The notes: generated from the letters alone by a model not told the origin. DNA of 42,571 nucleotides from Erysipelotrichaceae bacterium (GCA_021209625.1 JAJOHZ010000048.1:1-42571); one strand, 5' to 3'. Shown: positions 9,510-19,979, numbered from the stretch's first letter. Program-made: numbers and translations.

Positions 9510-9531
9510 TTCCTCACCTCTATTTAAAATT

Positions 9532-9560
9532 AGTGTACCACTAAACTCATTAAAATTCAA
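9532..9560 (-). promoter_or_regulatory. Putative sigma-70-type promoter for the ABC-F leader
   Basis: Minus strand TTGAAT (9560-9555) N17 TACACT (9537-9532), about 20 nt upstream of the leader ORF. Confidence 0.5.
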
Positions 9561-9564
9561 ACTT

Positions 9565-11925
9565 CTATTCTTTAGGCACCCATGCTAAGGCCACTAAAGG
9601 AATGGAGATGTTGTTGGAAGTGGCTCTTATCTCAACTTCTTCAAGATAATCTGTGGTTACATCATAGTCATCACTGATCTTTAAGACATGATTTTCAAGT
9701 TCTTGACTTAACTCTTGAAGTTGATTTTGAACTGATTCTAACGTTTCTTGAGCTTGTTCAATGCCTTGTCCACTCTTGAGTGCTTTAGATGAACTCTTCA
9801 TGGCTGATCCAACACGGGTAATGGATGTGGCTGAGATCTTCTTTGATCCAAATAAGGCTGAGAAGATGGCAGTTCCTGTTGATACCATCGCATCCATTTT
9901 CTTTTGATTGGCTAAGGTGCTCTGTTTTTCAACGGCTTGTTGAGCACGACGTAAACGATCTTCTAAGGTATTCATTCGTGTGGCGTATTTTTTCTTTAGT
10001 GCTTCAATGGCTTCATCTCTGGCTTCATGAGCGGCATGTTGGAGTCGAATCACAAAGTCTCGTTGATCCTCATTGACTTGTGAAAGCAGTTTTAGTTTTG
10101 GACTGTAGAAGAGTTTAAGTGAAACGTTGGTTCGGATAAATTGGTTGAGTGATTTTTCCCAAAGATCATAGTTCTTTAGATTTGAAGCCGCTTGAGGGTA
10201 CGCTTCAAACACCGCATTGTCTGGTTTTTGTCGACTAATGTCTTTTAAAGAAAGGTTGACTTTCTGTGCTTCACTCCAATCCACACTGATGACTCCATCA
10301 TGAATTGGTGCAAGGAACACGACATTTTGATTGAGTGAAACATTGTGTTTAGCACTTTGGTAAAACACATCTCCTACCCCTATACAATAAGGTTCATAGG
10401 TGAGTGATGATGTTGAATACTGTTGAGGTGGACAATACACTTGAGGAATTTGTGCTGATAAGAGGGGTTGAGATGAAGATTGTGTTGTTTTTTGAGGTTG
10501 GAAGGCGTGTTGAGGTGTGGTTGAGATTTGATTTAACGAAGCAATTTGATCACGCGTCATAGGTCCTGCCAAGTAAGAAAGCACCCATCGCGTTGAGAAT
10601 AAGGTTGGATTCGCTTCATGCACACTGTGTAAGTAAAATTGTCGCTGACTTAAACCTGCAATTAATCGCTCAGTTTCCGTCCGATTGAATGGTTTATCCG
10701 AAGCCAATCCTTCAAGCCCAGCAATTAATCGTTCAATATCACGTTGAGTTTGAAGTCGTCCTATTAACCACGTTCCAGTGTTGGACAACGCTTTATAGTC
10801 CAAATCCACAGGATTTTGAGTCGATAACACTAATCCTAGGCCATAAGCACGGGCTTGTTTAAGCAAGGTTAACAGTGGTGTCTTGGATGGTGGATTCGCC
10901 ACAGGTGGTAAGAAGCCAAACAATTCATCCATGTACAACATGGCTCTTAAACTTCCAGTGCCTGGTTGAGATCTCATCCAAGAAATCACTTCATTGAGTA
11001 ACATGGTCACAAAAAACATGCGTTCTGAATCAGACAAATGAGCGATAGAGAAAACTGAAACACATGGTTTTCCTGAAGAATTATAGAGAAAATGCTGAAT
11101 ATCCAATGCTTCTCCTTCTAGCCAAGATTTAAAACTAGGTGAAGCCAACACATTATTCAGTTGCATGGCTAGCGTTAATCGGTCTTTTGATGGATAAAAG
11201 GATTCTAAATCAAGCACTCCCACCTGTTTCATTGGCGGAGTTTGAATCATGATGATTAAATCAGATAAGGTTAACGCTTGGTGTTGTTGCCAAGCATGAT
11301 CCAGTATATTAGAAATTAGGATATGTTCTCTCGAAGTGAGTGTTTGAGCATTCACTCCAATCAGTGACAAGATGGAGGTTGCGGTCACATCAAGACGTTC
11401 ACGATAAGCATCATGGTCTTCTAAGATGACTTGAGGTGGTGGATTAAACGATTTAAGTAATGAGACACTTAAGCCTGCACTGCTTCCTGGAGTGTACACT
11501 TTGACTTGAGCAGCATCCTTAAACTTTTGAATGCGTTCACCACTTTGACCCCATGAAGCTAAACCTTTCTTCCATTGCTCTGCTTGATTCAAGGCAAATT
11601 CTTCTTTACTTAATCCTTTATTGGAAGCCTCACTTAAATTAATCCAAGGTTCAAAATCCGCTTGTCTGAGTTGAGGAAATGTCAGTGCAAGATTGGCCAA
11701 ATCTCCTTTAGGATCAATCGCAATGACTGGAATTTGATCCAGTGCTGCTTCTTCAATCATGCTGATACCCAATCCAGTTTTACCACTTCCTGTCATCCCT
11801 ATGATCATGGCGTGAGTGGTTAAATCTTTGGATTTCATTAAGACCAAATTATCACTGAGTTGCTTTGTTTCTGAATCCAACTCTTTACCTAAATAAAACA
11901 CTCCCATCTTTTCAAAATCGTGCAT
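9565..11925 (-). CDS. HerA/DUF853-like ATP-binding protein
   Basis: 786 aa; Walker A MIGMTGSGKTGLG, IAIDPKGDLANL, LYMDELFGFLPP, LSTQNPVDLDYKALSNTGTWLIGRLQTQRD; C-terminal coiled coil. Confidence 0.85.
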   Translation of the reverse strand: MHDFEKMGVFYLGKELDSETKQLSDNLVLMKSKDLTTHAMIIGMTGSGKTGLGISMIEEAALDQIPVIAIDPKGDLANLALTFPQLRQADFEPWINLSEASNKGLSKEEFALNQAEQWKKGLASWGQSGERIQKFKDAAQVKVYTPGSSAGLSVSLLKSFNPPPQVILEDHDAYRERLDVTATSILSLIGVNAQTLTSREHILISNILDHAWQQHQALTLSDLIIMIQTPPMKQVGVLDLESFYPSKDRLTLAMQLNNVLASPSFKSWLEGEALDIQHFLYNSSGKPCVSVFSIAHLSDSERMFFVTMLLNEVISWMRSQPGTGSLRAMLYMDELFGFLPPVANPPSKTPLLTLLKQARAYGLGLVLSTQNPVDLDYKALSNTGTWLIGRLQTQRDIERLIAGLEGLASDKPFNRTETERLIAGLSQRQFYLHSVHEANPTLFSTRWVLSYLAGPMTRDQIASLNQISTTPQHAFQPQKTTQSSSQPLLSAQIPQVYCPPQQYSTSSLTYEPYCIGVGDVFYQSAKHNVSLNQNVVFLAPIHDGVISVDWSEAQKVNLSLKDISRQKPDNAVFEAYPQAASNLKNYDLWEKSLNQFIRTNVSLKLFYSPKLKLLSQVNEDQRDFVIRLQHAAHEARDEAIEALKKKYATRMNTLEDRLRRAQQAVEKQSTLANQKKMDAMVSTGTAIFSALFGSKKISATSITRVGSAMKSSSKALKSGQGIEQAQETLESVQNQLQELSQELENHVLKISDDYDVTTDYLEEVEIRATSNNISIPLVALAWVPKE

Positions 11926-12097
11926 AGTTGCTCCTTACATTAATGAAATCATACTTATTCATTCTTATCTTAAGTTTACACCAACAAAATTCAAATTGGT
12001 AAAGTTAACTGATTTTTTGAAAGAAAAGTCACATATTTTTTAAATTGACTTGAATATTGGTTATCCTTTACACTTTTTTTAACTTAAAGGGGATGTT

Positions 12098-13459
12098 ATG
12101 GAACACACAACACAAAAACGAAAGTTTGGATTATTGACGACTGTAGCGATGATTGCAGGAATAGTGATTGGATCAGGTATTTTCTTTAAAACCGATGATG
12201 TCTTGATCTCACTCAATGGAAATGTAGGTCTCAGTGCATTGGGATGGATTCTGGGCGCAATAGGCATTATCTTTGGAGGTTTAACCGTTGCGGTCTATGC
12301 GAAGAAGGAAGATTCTGTAGGAGGAATCATTACTTATTCAGAGATGGCTTGGGGTAAAACCATGGGCTATCTTGCAGGTTGGTTTCAAGTCATATTTTAT
12401 TATCCAGCCTTGGTGGCCATCATTGCATGGGTTGCAGCAAGCTATATCCTTGTCTTATTTGGTTCACCTGGCCCATTCTCCAGTGGTGAGTTTACACTCT
12501 TCTCTTGGATATTGACGGTTGGATTAATGATAGGTTTCTTTATCTTTAATAGTTTTGCAACCATCTTAGCAGGAAAGTTTCAATCGTTTGCTCTCATCAT
12601 CAAAGTCAGTGCCCTCATTGTCTTAGCTTTACTAGGATTAGTATTTGGTAACCCTATTCTTTCCATCACATCAGCTTCATCAGGGGGAAGTTTCAGTGGG
12701 TTGTTTGTGGCTTTAATTGCGATTGCCTTCGCCTACGATGGTTGGTTAGTTGCTCCTTCCATTGCCCATGAAATCAAAAACCCAAAACGTAATTTACCTT
12801 TAGCTTTAACCATTGCACCTCTACTTATTATGCTTATTTACTTAGGGTACACCATTGGTCTAACGTCTTTCTTAGGTGTGGACCGTGTCATGGAACTGGG
12901 CAATGCGGCAGTTGGCGAACTAGCCACTCAATTCTTTGGCTCTTGGGGTCCTAATCTTGTGTTTACCGCTGTCGTGATTTCAATCTTAGGCACATTCAAC
13001 GGCCTCATCTTAGGATACATTCGCTTACCCTATGCCTTAGCTTTAAGAAATGAAATGATCTTCAGTAAGCAACTTAAACAAGTTCATCCTCGCTACGATA
13101 TTCCTCTAGCCTCTTCACTCTTTACTTTCGTCATTAGCTTAGTGTGGTTAGGTCTTCACTTCATGTCTACTTCAGGGGTGGTCACTTATGGGATTCAACT
13201 TTTCAATGGATTAGAAATCGATGGATTACCCATTGTCTTAACCTATGTCTTTTATGTCATTCTGTATGTGGGTGTGATTAAAGATCGTAAGAAAGAGAAA
13301 CTCACCTGGGTTTGGGGGTTGTTGTTTCCAATCTTAGCTATATTAGGAGCATTACTTGTCATTTACGGTGGGTTTACAGCTCCTAAGTTTAATGTATACT
13401 TCATTGTCTCACCGGTTGGAATCCTGTTAGGTTTGGGTTTAAGACCAAAACAAGTTTAA
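12098..13459 (+). CDS. APC-family amino acid permease
   Basis: GLLTTVAMIAGIVIGSGIFFKTDDV...; 12 TM pattern. Confidence 0.9.
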   Translation: MEHTTQKRKFGLLTTVAMIAGIVIGSGIFFKTDDVLISLNGNVGLSALGWILGAIGIIFGGLTVAVYAKKEDSVGGIITYSEMAWGKTMGYLAGWFQVIFYYPALVAIIAWVAASYILVLFGSPGPFSSGEFTLFSWILTVGLMIGFFIFNSFATILAGKFQSFALIIKVSALIVLALLGLVFGNPILSITSASSGGSFSGLFVALIAIAFAYDGWLVAPSIAHEIKNPKRNLPLALTIAPLLIMLIYLGYTIGLTSFLGVDRVMELGNAAVGELATQFFGSWGPNLVFTAVVISILGTFNGLILGYIRLPYALALRNEMIFSKQLKQVHPRYDIPLASSLFTFVISLVWLGLHFMSTSGVVTYGIQLFNGLEIDGLPIVLTYVFYVILYVGVIKDRKKEKLTWVWGLLFPILAILGALLVIYGGFTAPKFNVYFIVSPVGILLGLGLRPKQV

Positions 13460-13479
13460 TACTAGTCTATTACATCATC

Positions 13480-13515
13480 AAAAAGGTTAACTTGAATATA
13501 TGCAAGTTAACCTTT
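13480..13515. terminator. Bidirectional terminator
   Basis: AAAAGGTTAACTTG-AATATATG-CAAGTTAACCTTTT, 14-bp perfect stem between convergent genes. Confidence 0.8.
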
Positions 13516-13521
13516 TATTAT

Positions 13522-14130
13522 CTACCACATCCCTTTTAGAAATGGATTACTACGTTTCTCATGATCGAGTGTGGTCTTAGGACCATGACCTGAATAAAGA
13601 ATGAGATCGTGAGAAAACGTTTTAATACGTTCAAGTGATTGTTTCATTTGACGCTCATTACTGCCATACAGATCAGTTCTTCCAATGCTTCCCTTAAAGA
13701 TGAGATCACCACAGAAAAGCATGTCTTCAATGTGTAAACTCACTGACCCTGGACTGTGACCCGGTGTATGAAGCACTGAGAACTGAAATGAACCAATCGT
13801 TAACATTCCCTCATCAAGTCGATAGCCTTGATCTTTAAGCTTGATGTTCATTTGCATGCTTAGATTCTTAGACGGATCTTCAATGAGGTCCACATCATCT
13901 TCATGAATGTATAAAGGACAACGATACTTATCAAGTAAAACTTGTGCTCCACCAAAATGATCAAAGTGACCATGGGTCAACACAATGGCTAACACCTTAT
14001 TACCTTCTGGAATGTGACTTGAGATATACTCCCCTTTGGCAGAAGGATCAATCACAATCACTTCATTTTCCTTAGTCAAGATATAGCAATTGGTTTGATA
14101 GGGTCCTAATGGTAATTGTTTAATGTCCAT
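13522..14130 (-). CDS. MBL-fold metallo-hydrolase (glyoxalase II-like)
   Basis: THGHFDHFGG, HTPGHSPGSVSLH, CGDLIFKGSIGRTDL, YSGHGPKTTLDHE. Confidence 0.92.
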   Translation of the reverse strand: MDIKQLPLGPYQTNCYILTKENEVIVIDPSAKGEYISSHIPEGNKVLAIVLTHGHFDHFGGAQVLLDKYRCPLYIHEDDVDLIEDPSKNLSMQMNIKLKDQGYRLDEGMLTIGSFQFSVLHTPGHSPGSVSLHIEDMLFCGDLIFKGSIGRTDLYGSNERQMKQSLERIKTFSHDLILYSGHGPKTTLDHEKRSNPFLKGMW

Positions 14131-14215
14131 GAATCTTTGTGGTTTACAAGAGTAAACACTCTCCTTAATCTATGTGTTTCATTATAGAGTAATGCATCAT
14201 TAATCTCAAATGAAT

Positions 14216-15941
14216 TTAGTCAATAATCAATCGTAACAGTTGAATCAGTAGCTGATTACCACTCAACTCAAAGAGCACTTCTTTCACATACGTTGGTCTT
14301 GAAGTAATGATGTTATGAACACCTAAGCGACTCATGCGTTCTATTTCAGAACGTGTATTCACCGTCCAAACCATGATTTGCTTATTGGAATACGTAATCT
14401 CAGTTACAGTATTCAAGGTGACAAAGGTTGACTTCATACTAAAAGCATTTATGGCTGGATTGGACAAAAGTGCAGGTGTCAAACGATAAGTAATGAGTCC
14501 TGTCTGAATGTTTGGGTTAAACTCTTTGATTCGTTCTAAACAAGCTAAGCAGGTCGAGGTCATAATGACTTGATATTGCATCTCATATTCATCAATGAGT
14601 GTTACTAAATCTTCAATGACATCCAGTTGTCTAACTCCCAACTTCAAATCCAGGTTTAAAGGTACCCTTCCCTTACTCAGTTCAAGTGCTGATCTTAGTG
14701 ATGGCAGCGTTTCACCTAAGAAATCAGGACTCAACCATGAACCAGCATCCAATGACGTGGCTGTTTCAAAAGAAGTCACAGAGATAGATTGATTAATGCC
14801 AGTGGTTCGAGACAGATTGTCATCATGAAGTAACACAAACTCTCCATCCTGGGTAACGCGAACATCCACTTCCACTACATCCGCAAAAGAATCAATCGCT
14901 TTTTGAATCGCTATGAGTGTGTTCTCAGGATGATCAAAAGAATACCCACGATGAGAGGTCACTTGGATCTGATCCACACTCATGGTTTGTAAGCGAGTCC
15001 CATGTGAAAGAATATTGATAAATAACAGTCCATCCACTAAAATAAGAGCTACTAAGAGAGAGAGCCACGATTTACGATGTTTAATGGTTAGTATTTCTAC
15101 TTTTTTAGTAGGTGTTAATACATGGGAAGGTTCAAGTATGGTTTGATTGAATCTAAAGACATGATGCGATAATGTGCTCATGACAATCAGCATTAAGGCA
15201 AACAACCCATTGAATCGATCCAAAAGGGACATTAATGCCGCTACAGCAACTTCACTTGGTAATATGAAAGCCACCAAGACAACCATCATCAATAACATAA
15301 CCACATAAATGAACGAAAAAATGAATCCTAATATTAAATTAAAACGCACGTGCATCATCACTGCTTTTAACTTATATTCGTTAGTATGAACCACAACCCA
15401 ACCCACTAATATAAGCATCAACATCCAAATAAAAGTTATGGACGTCTCACTCATCACATATCTTATATAAGGATGAGTTCGAATGGTAAGGATAATGAGT
15501 GGAATATTGTAGGAGATCCACTGAAGCCATACAGATACCAACATGGATAGTTTGCGTTTTTAAAAACAAGGATGACGTTTTGAAATTGACCAGAATTAGG
15601 AGTTTGATTTTGGGAATCGGCATTTGATTAGGTTGTCTTAAATCAAGATTAATGAAGAAATCATGAAATAAAAGTACAGCACTTAAAATCGCGAAGACAA
15701 GCCCTAAAGTCATCCATGTGAGTGGATTAAACATGAATAATGGTAACGATGATAATGAGACATACGATAGATTGGAGGTAATCAAGGCATACTCAAATCC
15801 AAAGGTAAGAATTGGGGTCACAAGATATAGAGAAAACAACAGTAGACCTAACTCAAACAGCACCACAAAAACAAGATCTTGATTAAGAAAAGAAATGAGT
15901 GCACTTGGTCGATGATGTTGTTGTGTTTTCTTTTTTACCAT
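14216..15941 (-). CDS. Membrane-anchored glycerophosphodiester phosphodiesterase, apparent 1-nt frameshift near 15556-15566
   Basis: C-terminal GDPD domain (TSHRGYSFDHPENTLIAIQKAIDSFADVVEVDVRVTQDGEFVLLHDDNLSRTT); hydrophobic N-terminal domain split over two frames at TTTTTAAAAAC. Confidence 0.85.
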
Positions 15942-16098
15942 GATTATGAGACCCTTCCTACCACAATCATATCAAAAAACAAATGATTTAAAAGCAGTTT
16001 AATCACAATCACCCCTTACTTAAACAGACTGAAATTAAGTTTTCTTATTCCATACAAAGAGGAAACGAATGTTTGGTATAATGAAATGGGAGAACACC

Positions 16099-16986
16099 AT
16101 GATCACACACCTTAAACAACTATTAACGCAATCCAATCATACCATCGCCGTCGCATGCGCCCATGATGATGATGTCTTAAGTGCCATCATTCAAGCCAAA
16201 GAACATGGGATTGCTAATGCGATTTTGGTGGGAGAAGAAGCAAAGATTAATGCTATACTAAAGCAATATCCAACTCACACTTTTAGAATCATTCATGAAG
16301 AAGATCCTCATGAAGCCGTCAAACAATGCATTCAACTCGTTAAGAATAAGGAAGCCACCATTCTTATGAAAGGACTTGTGGACACCTCTATTCTTTTAAA
16401 ACATGTGGTGAACACACAAGATGGGCTCAAAGCATCACCTACCCTCGCTCATGTGGCTGTGGTTAAAGTGGCTTCCATGGATCGCTACCTGATTTTAAGT
16501 GATGCGGCCATGAACATCCTTCCATCATTGGAAGCCAAAGTGCACATCATTGAACATTGTGTCAAAGTAGCTCAAGCCATCAACATCAACCCCATTCGTG
16601 TAGGATGCATTTGTGCGGTAGAGAAAGTCAATCCTAAGATGCAATGCACTTTGGATGCGATAACACTTAAAACAATGAATGAACAAGGAGTGATTAAGGG
16701 CTGTATTGTTGATGGACCATTTGCCTTAGACAATGCCTTATCAGTGGAAGCTGCCCATCATAAAGGTATTACCTCAGCGAATGCTGGTTTGATTGATGTC
16801 TTACTTCTTCCAAACATTGAATCTGGTAATGTCTTATACAAATCCATCACCTACTTAGCTCAAGGTGAAAGTGCAGGCATCATCATGGGAGCTCAAGTGC
16901 CTATTGTGGTCACCTCACGCGCAGACAGCGATAAAATCAAACTCAATTCCATTGCTTTAGCTCTCTTAATTGCACAGAAAAAGTAG
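16099..16986 (+). CDS. ptb: Phosphate butyryltransferase / phosphate acyltransferase family
   Basis: AVACAHDDDVLSAIIQAKEHGIANAILVGEEAKI...DGPFALDNALSVEAAHHKGI...NVLYKSITYLAQGESAGIIMGAQVPIVVTSRADS; start set at MITHLKQ. Confidence 0.85.
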   Translation: MITHLKQLLTQSNHTIAVACAHDDDVLSAIIQAKEHGIANAILVGEEAKINAILKQYPTHTFRIIHEEDPHEAVKQCIQLVKNKEATILMKGLVDTSILLKHVVNTQDGLKASPTLAHVAVVKVASMDRYLILSDAAMNILPSLEAKVHIIEHCVKVAQAININPIRVGCICAVEKVNPKMQCTLDAITLKTMNEQGVIKGCIVDGPFALDNALSVEAAHHKGITSANAGLIDVLLLPNIESGNVLYKSITYLAQGESAGIIMGAQVPIVVTSRADSDKIKLNSIALALLIAQKK

Positions 16987-17010
16987 ATTCCTTCATGGAA
17001 TCTACTTTTA
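16983..17010. terminator. Bidirectional terminator
   Basis: GTAGATTCC-TTCAT-GGAATCTAC-TTTTA; includes the upstream gene's stop codon. Confidence 0.7.
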
Positions 17011-17011
17011 C

Positions 17012-18010
17012 TTAATCACTAACTTTAACGACGACACGTCCTTTGGTTTCACCATTCAAGATACGAGTGAATACTGCTGGTAAGTCTTCCAGTGTGATTT
17101 CTTCTCCAATGAAACCTTCAAGGTTGTCTGGTTTCATGTCTGACGCCATACGTTGCCACAGTGGTTCGCGAATACTCATTGGGCATTCCACTGAATCAAC
17201 ACCTATTAATGATACGCCTCGAAGAATAAATGGATAGACGGTGGTGTTTAAATGGCTTCCTGCAGTAAGTCCCGTACAGGCCACTGTTCCCCCATATTTC
17301 ATGACACTGAGAAGATAGGCTAACGTATTACCTCCTACAGGATCAATGGCTCCAATAAATCGACCTTTTCCGAGTGGGGTAAACTGAGGTGGGCTTAACT
17401 CTTCACGAGATAAGACTTCTACAGCACCCAATTGTTTTAAATAATCATGTTCTTGGCTTTTTCCTGTGCTTGCAAATACGTTATAACCTTGTTTAGCCAA
17501 CATGGCTACCGCAACACTGCCTACTCCACCACTGGCTCCCGTCACCACGATATCTCCACTCTCAGGAGTAATGCCTTGGTGTTGAAGTTTAAGAACAGAT
17601 AATGCCGCTGTAAAGCCTGCTGTGCCATACGCCATGGCTTCTCTAAGGGTTAATGAGTCAGGACAGTGCACCACCCATTTGGCTGGAACACGAGCATATT
17701 CACTGAAACCTCCAAAATGGGATACTCCAAATCCATAGGAGGTGACAATGACACGATCTCCCTTTTTGAAACGGTCATCACTGGATTCTTCCACAAGTCC
17801 TGAGGCATCAATGCCTGGTACATGGGGATAGGTTCTGACAATTTGTCCATGAGGAATACTGGCTAAACCATCTTTGTAGTTGACACTGGAATAATGGACT
17901 TTAATTAAGACTTCCCCTTGCGGTAAGTCACTTAAGGCGAGAGTTTGTAATCCTGAAGTAAACTGATCATTTTCTTTATTGACTATGAATGCTTTGAATG
18001 GTGTGTTCAT
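17012..18010 (-). CDS. YhdH/AcuI-family quinone oxidoreductase (MDR)
   Basis: VHYSSVNYKDGLA, VPGIDASGLVEES, GTAGFTAALSVLKL, VTGASGGVGSVAVAMLAKQGY, GEITLEDLP-type end. Confidence 0.9.
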   Translation of the reverse strand: MNTPFKAFIVNKENDQFTSGLQTLALSDLPQGEVLIKVHYSSVNYKDGLASIPHGQIVRTYPHVPGIDASGLVEESSDDRFKKGDRVIVTSYGFGVSHFGGFSEYARVPAKWVVHCPDSLTLREAMAYGTAGFTAALSVLKLQHQGITPESGDIVVTGASGGVGSVAVAMLAKQGYNVFASTGKSQEHDYLKQLGAVEVLSREELSPPQFTPLGKGRFIGAIDPVGGNTLAYLLSVMKYGGTVACTGLTAGSHLNTTVYPFILRGVSLIGVDSVECPMSIREPLWQRMASDMKPDNLEGFIGEEITLEDLPAVFTRILNGETKGRVVVKVSD

Positions 18011-18112
18011 ATTGGTCTCCTTATGATTCTATTATACACTGAATGATTTACTTAGGACACGATGTGAATCAAGGATTATTTCAATATGAATGGCTATGTG
18101 CTTAGACTGCAC

Positions 18113-19388
18113 TTAAAAAAAGATAAATTGATTTTTTATGAAGTCAATCGTAGCAGTTTCTACTTCAGCCTGTGTCGCATACGTTTCCCACTCAATTAAG
18201 GCTTGTTTGATGTCATTGATGATGTGATGCGCCTCATCTTTACTCACGCCCATTGTATAAGCAGTATTTAGCAAATCATCTAAAGTGAAATCTTTTCTTT
18301 TCCCATTAATGAGCATTTGATGTGAACTTGTCCATTGTCCAAATGTATTATAAGAGAAAGTGATATCATAGGCTGGTGAAAGACTCCATTCCCCTTTTCT
18401 GTTCATTAAAAACGACGTGTTTTTTACATGATCATCTTGATTTCTTGACATAATATTGAAAACCATTCGACGATAAAATTCCTTTATTTCTGAAGATTTG
18501 AGTTTCATTCTGACCATCACTTTGGCTGCTTCTTCATAACTTAACGTACCAGGTTCGTTGTAGTCACTATGAAGTATTGCACCTAAAGTTTGCATATGCA
18601 GTTTATCCATCTTTCCATCATTTTTCTCAATACGATCAAAGCGTTTTGTCATGAAATGAAAGTACCCATCTTTTTTCAGAAGTTTGGATTCACTCATGGT
18701 GATTTTCGCTGCTTTAGCCATAAGATAATAGGCATACTCAACTCGTGTATGAGAAGATGAATCAACTTGATTTACACCATCCAATTTCATGATCCAATAA
18801 GTATACCCTGGTCCACAATCAACTTGTCCAGATTTAATGAGATTGAGTTTTGGATGATATGCAACAATAACTTTGGCTCGTGCTCCACCAGCAGATGTTC
18901 CAACCTTAATGATTTGTTGGATATCATCTTTGAGATGTTGAGTTACATCCAACTTTTTGAATGAGAATTTGGTTACTAATGTCAACTAATTGGTTGATAT
19001 CAAGTTCTTCTGATTTTTTAAGTGCCTTGTATTTGTCGGGAAAGTATTCAAGTGCACCCATACCTCGCGTTCCTATGTAACATAATCGTTCAATCACATT
19101 TGTTGAATCAGGTGATCGATTTTGAGATATTAACCATGCATTAAGGAGTGCATTCCCATACTTGTCTGGAAGCGAATCTGCAATCATTCCAGGTAATCCT
19201 CCAAACGTTTCTAGTGACAATGATCTAAACTCATAAATTGAATCTGACAATGGCATCATGATAGGTGATAATTGAATCCCACTTTGAGTAAACTGTGAAT
19301 CATACTTGAAGGTGCAATATCCACTTTGCTTATCAATGGCCACTGCTCCAATACGTGTATTCCACAATCTAACTTCCAATGCAATCAT
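18113..19388 (-). CDS. hipA: HipA-family kinase toxin, apparent 1-nt frameshift near 18954-18958
   Basis: N-term RIGAVAIDKQSGYCTFKYD..GGLPGMIADSLPDKYGNALL; C-term TSAGGARAKVIVAY, YWIMKLDG, FHFMTKRFDR, NIMSRNQDDHVKNTSFLM, LSPAYDITFSYN. Halves in different frames joined at caaaaag. Confidence 0.88.
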
Positions 19389-19723
19389 TTTTCATCCCCC
19401 CATTTCCATTCGTTTGATTTTTGCTTGCTCTTTCTTACTCTCTCTTTGTTTCTTCCATGTTCTAAAGCGTCATAAGGATTTAAAGCTGATTCAGTTACAA
19501 GCAAATCAAGATTACTGATGATTTCCAAAGCTTTCATTACGGGTATCAAAGACTTGAGAGACAGATTAGATCCATTTTCAAAATCTGAAATGGATCGAGG
19601 TGATAAACCAGAACGTTGAGATAATTCATACTGAGTTAAGTTCATTGAAATTCTCTTGTCTTTTATTCGTTTTCCAATTTCTTTAATGATTTCTTCTGTT
19701 GATTCTAACCCTCTGATTTTCAT
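19385..19723 (-). CDS. hipB: HipB-like XRE-family regulator/antitoxin
   Basis: IGKRIKDKRISMNLTQYELSQRSGLSPRSISDFENGSNLSLKSLIPVMKAL; overlaps the hipA start. Confidence 0.88.
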   Translation of the reverse strand: MKIRGLESTEEIIKEIGKRIKDKRISMNLTQYELSQRSGLSPRSISDFENGSNLSLKSLIPVMKALEIISNLDLLVTESALNPYDALEHGRNKERVRKSKQKSNEWKWGDEK

Positions 19724-19743
19724 AACAACCTCCTTTTGATTTT

Positions 19744-19771
19744 ATTATACAATAATTTCTTTATTTGGCAA
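19744..19771 (-). promoter_or_regulatory. Putative hipBA promoter
   Basis: Minus strand TTGCCA N16 TATAAT upstream of the hipB RBS AAAGGAGG. Confidence 0.6.
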
Positions 19772-19924
19772 TATAATTCATTTTATAACCAATATTATAG
19801 TTTATTATGTATTTAAGTTCATTTTATAATGTATTATAATGGTTGTTTTATATATCAAACATTATTAGAATTATTTAATCTTTACTAAAATGATCAGAAA
19901 TCTGTTGGATTAGGTGTAAATGAA

Positions 19925-19979
19925 TTGCAGTTTTAAATAAACTCTGTTAAATTAATTAAGTATCTTAATTAATTGGAGG
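19925..19979 (+). promoter_or_regulatory. Putative promoter plus 25-nt perfect palindrome upstream of the B12 operon
   Basis: TTGCAG N17 TAAATT; AATTAATTAAG-TAT-CTTAATTAATT (19950-19974) abutting the GGAGG RBS. Confidence 0.6.
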
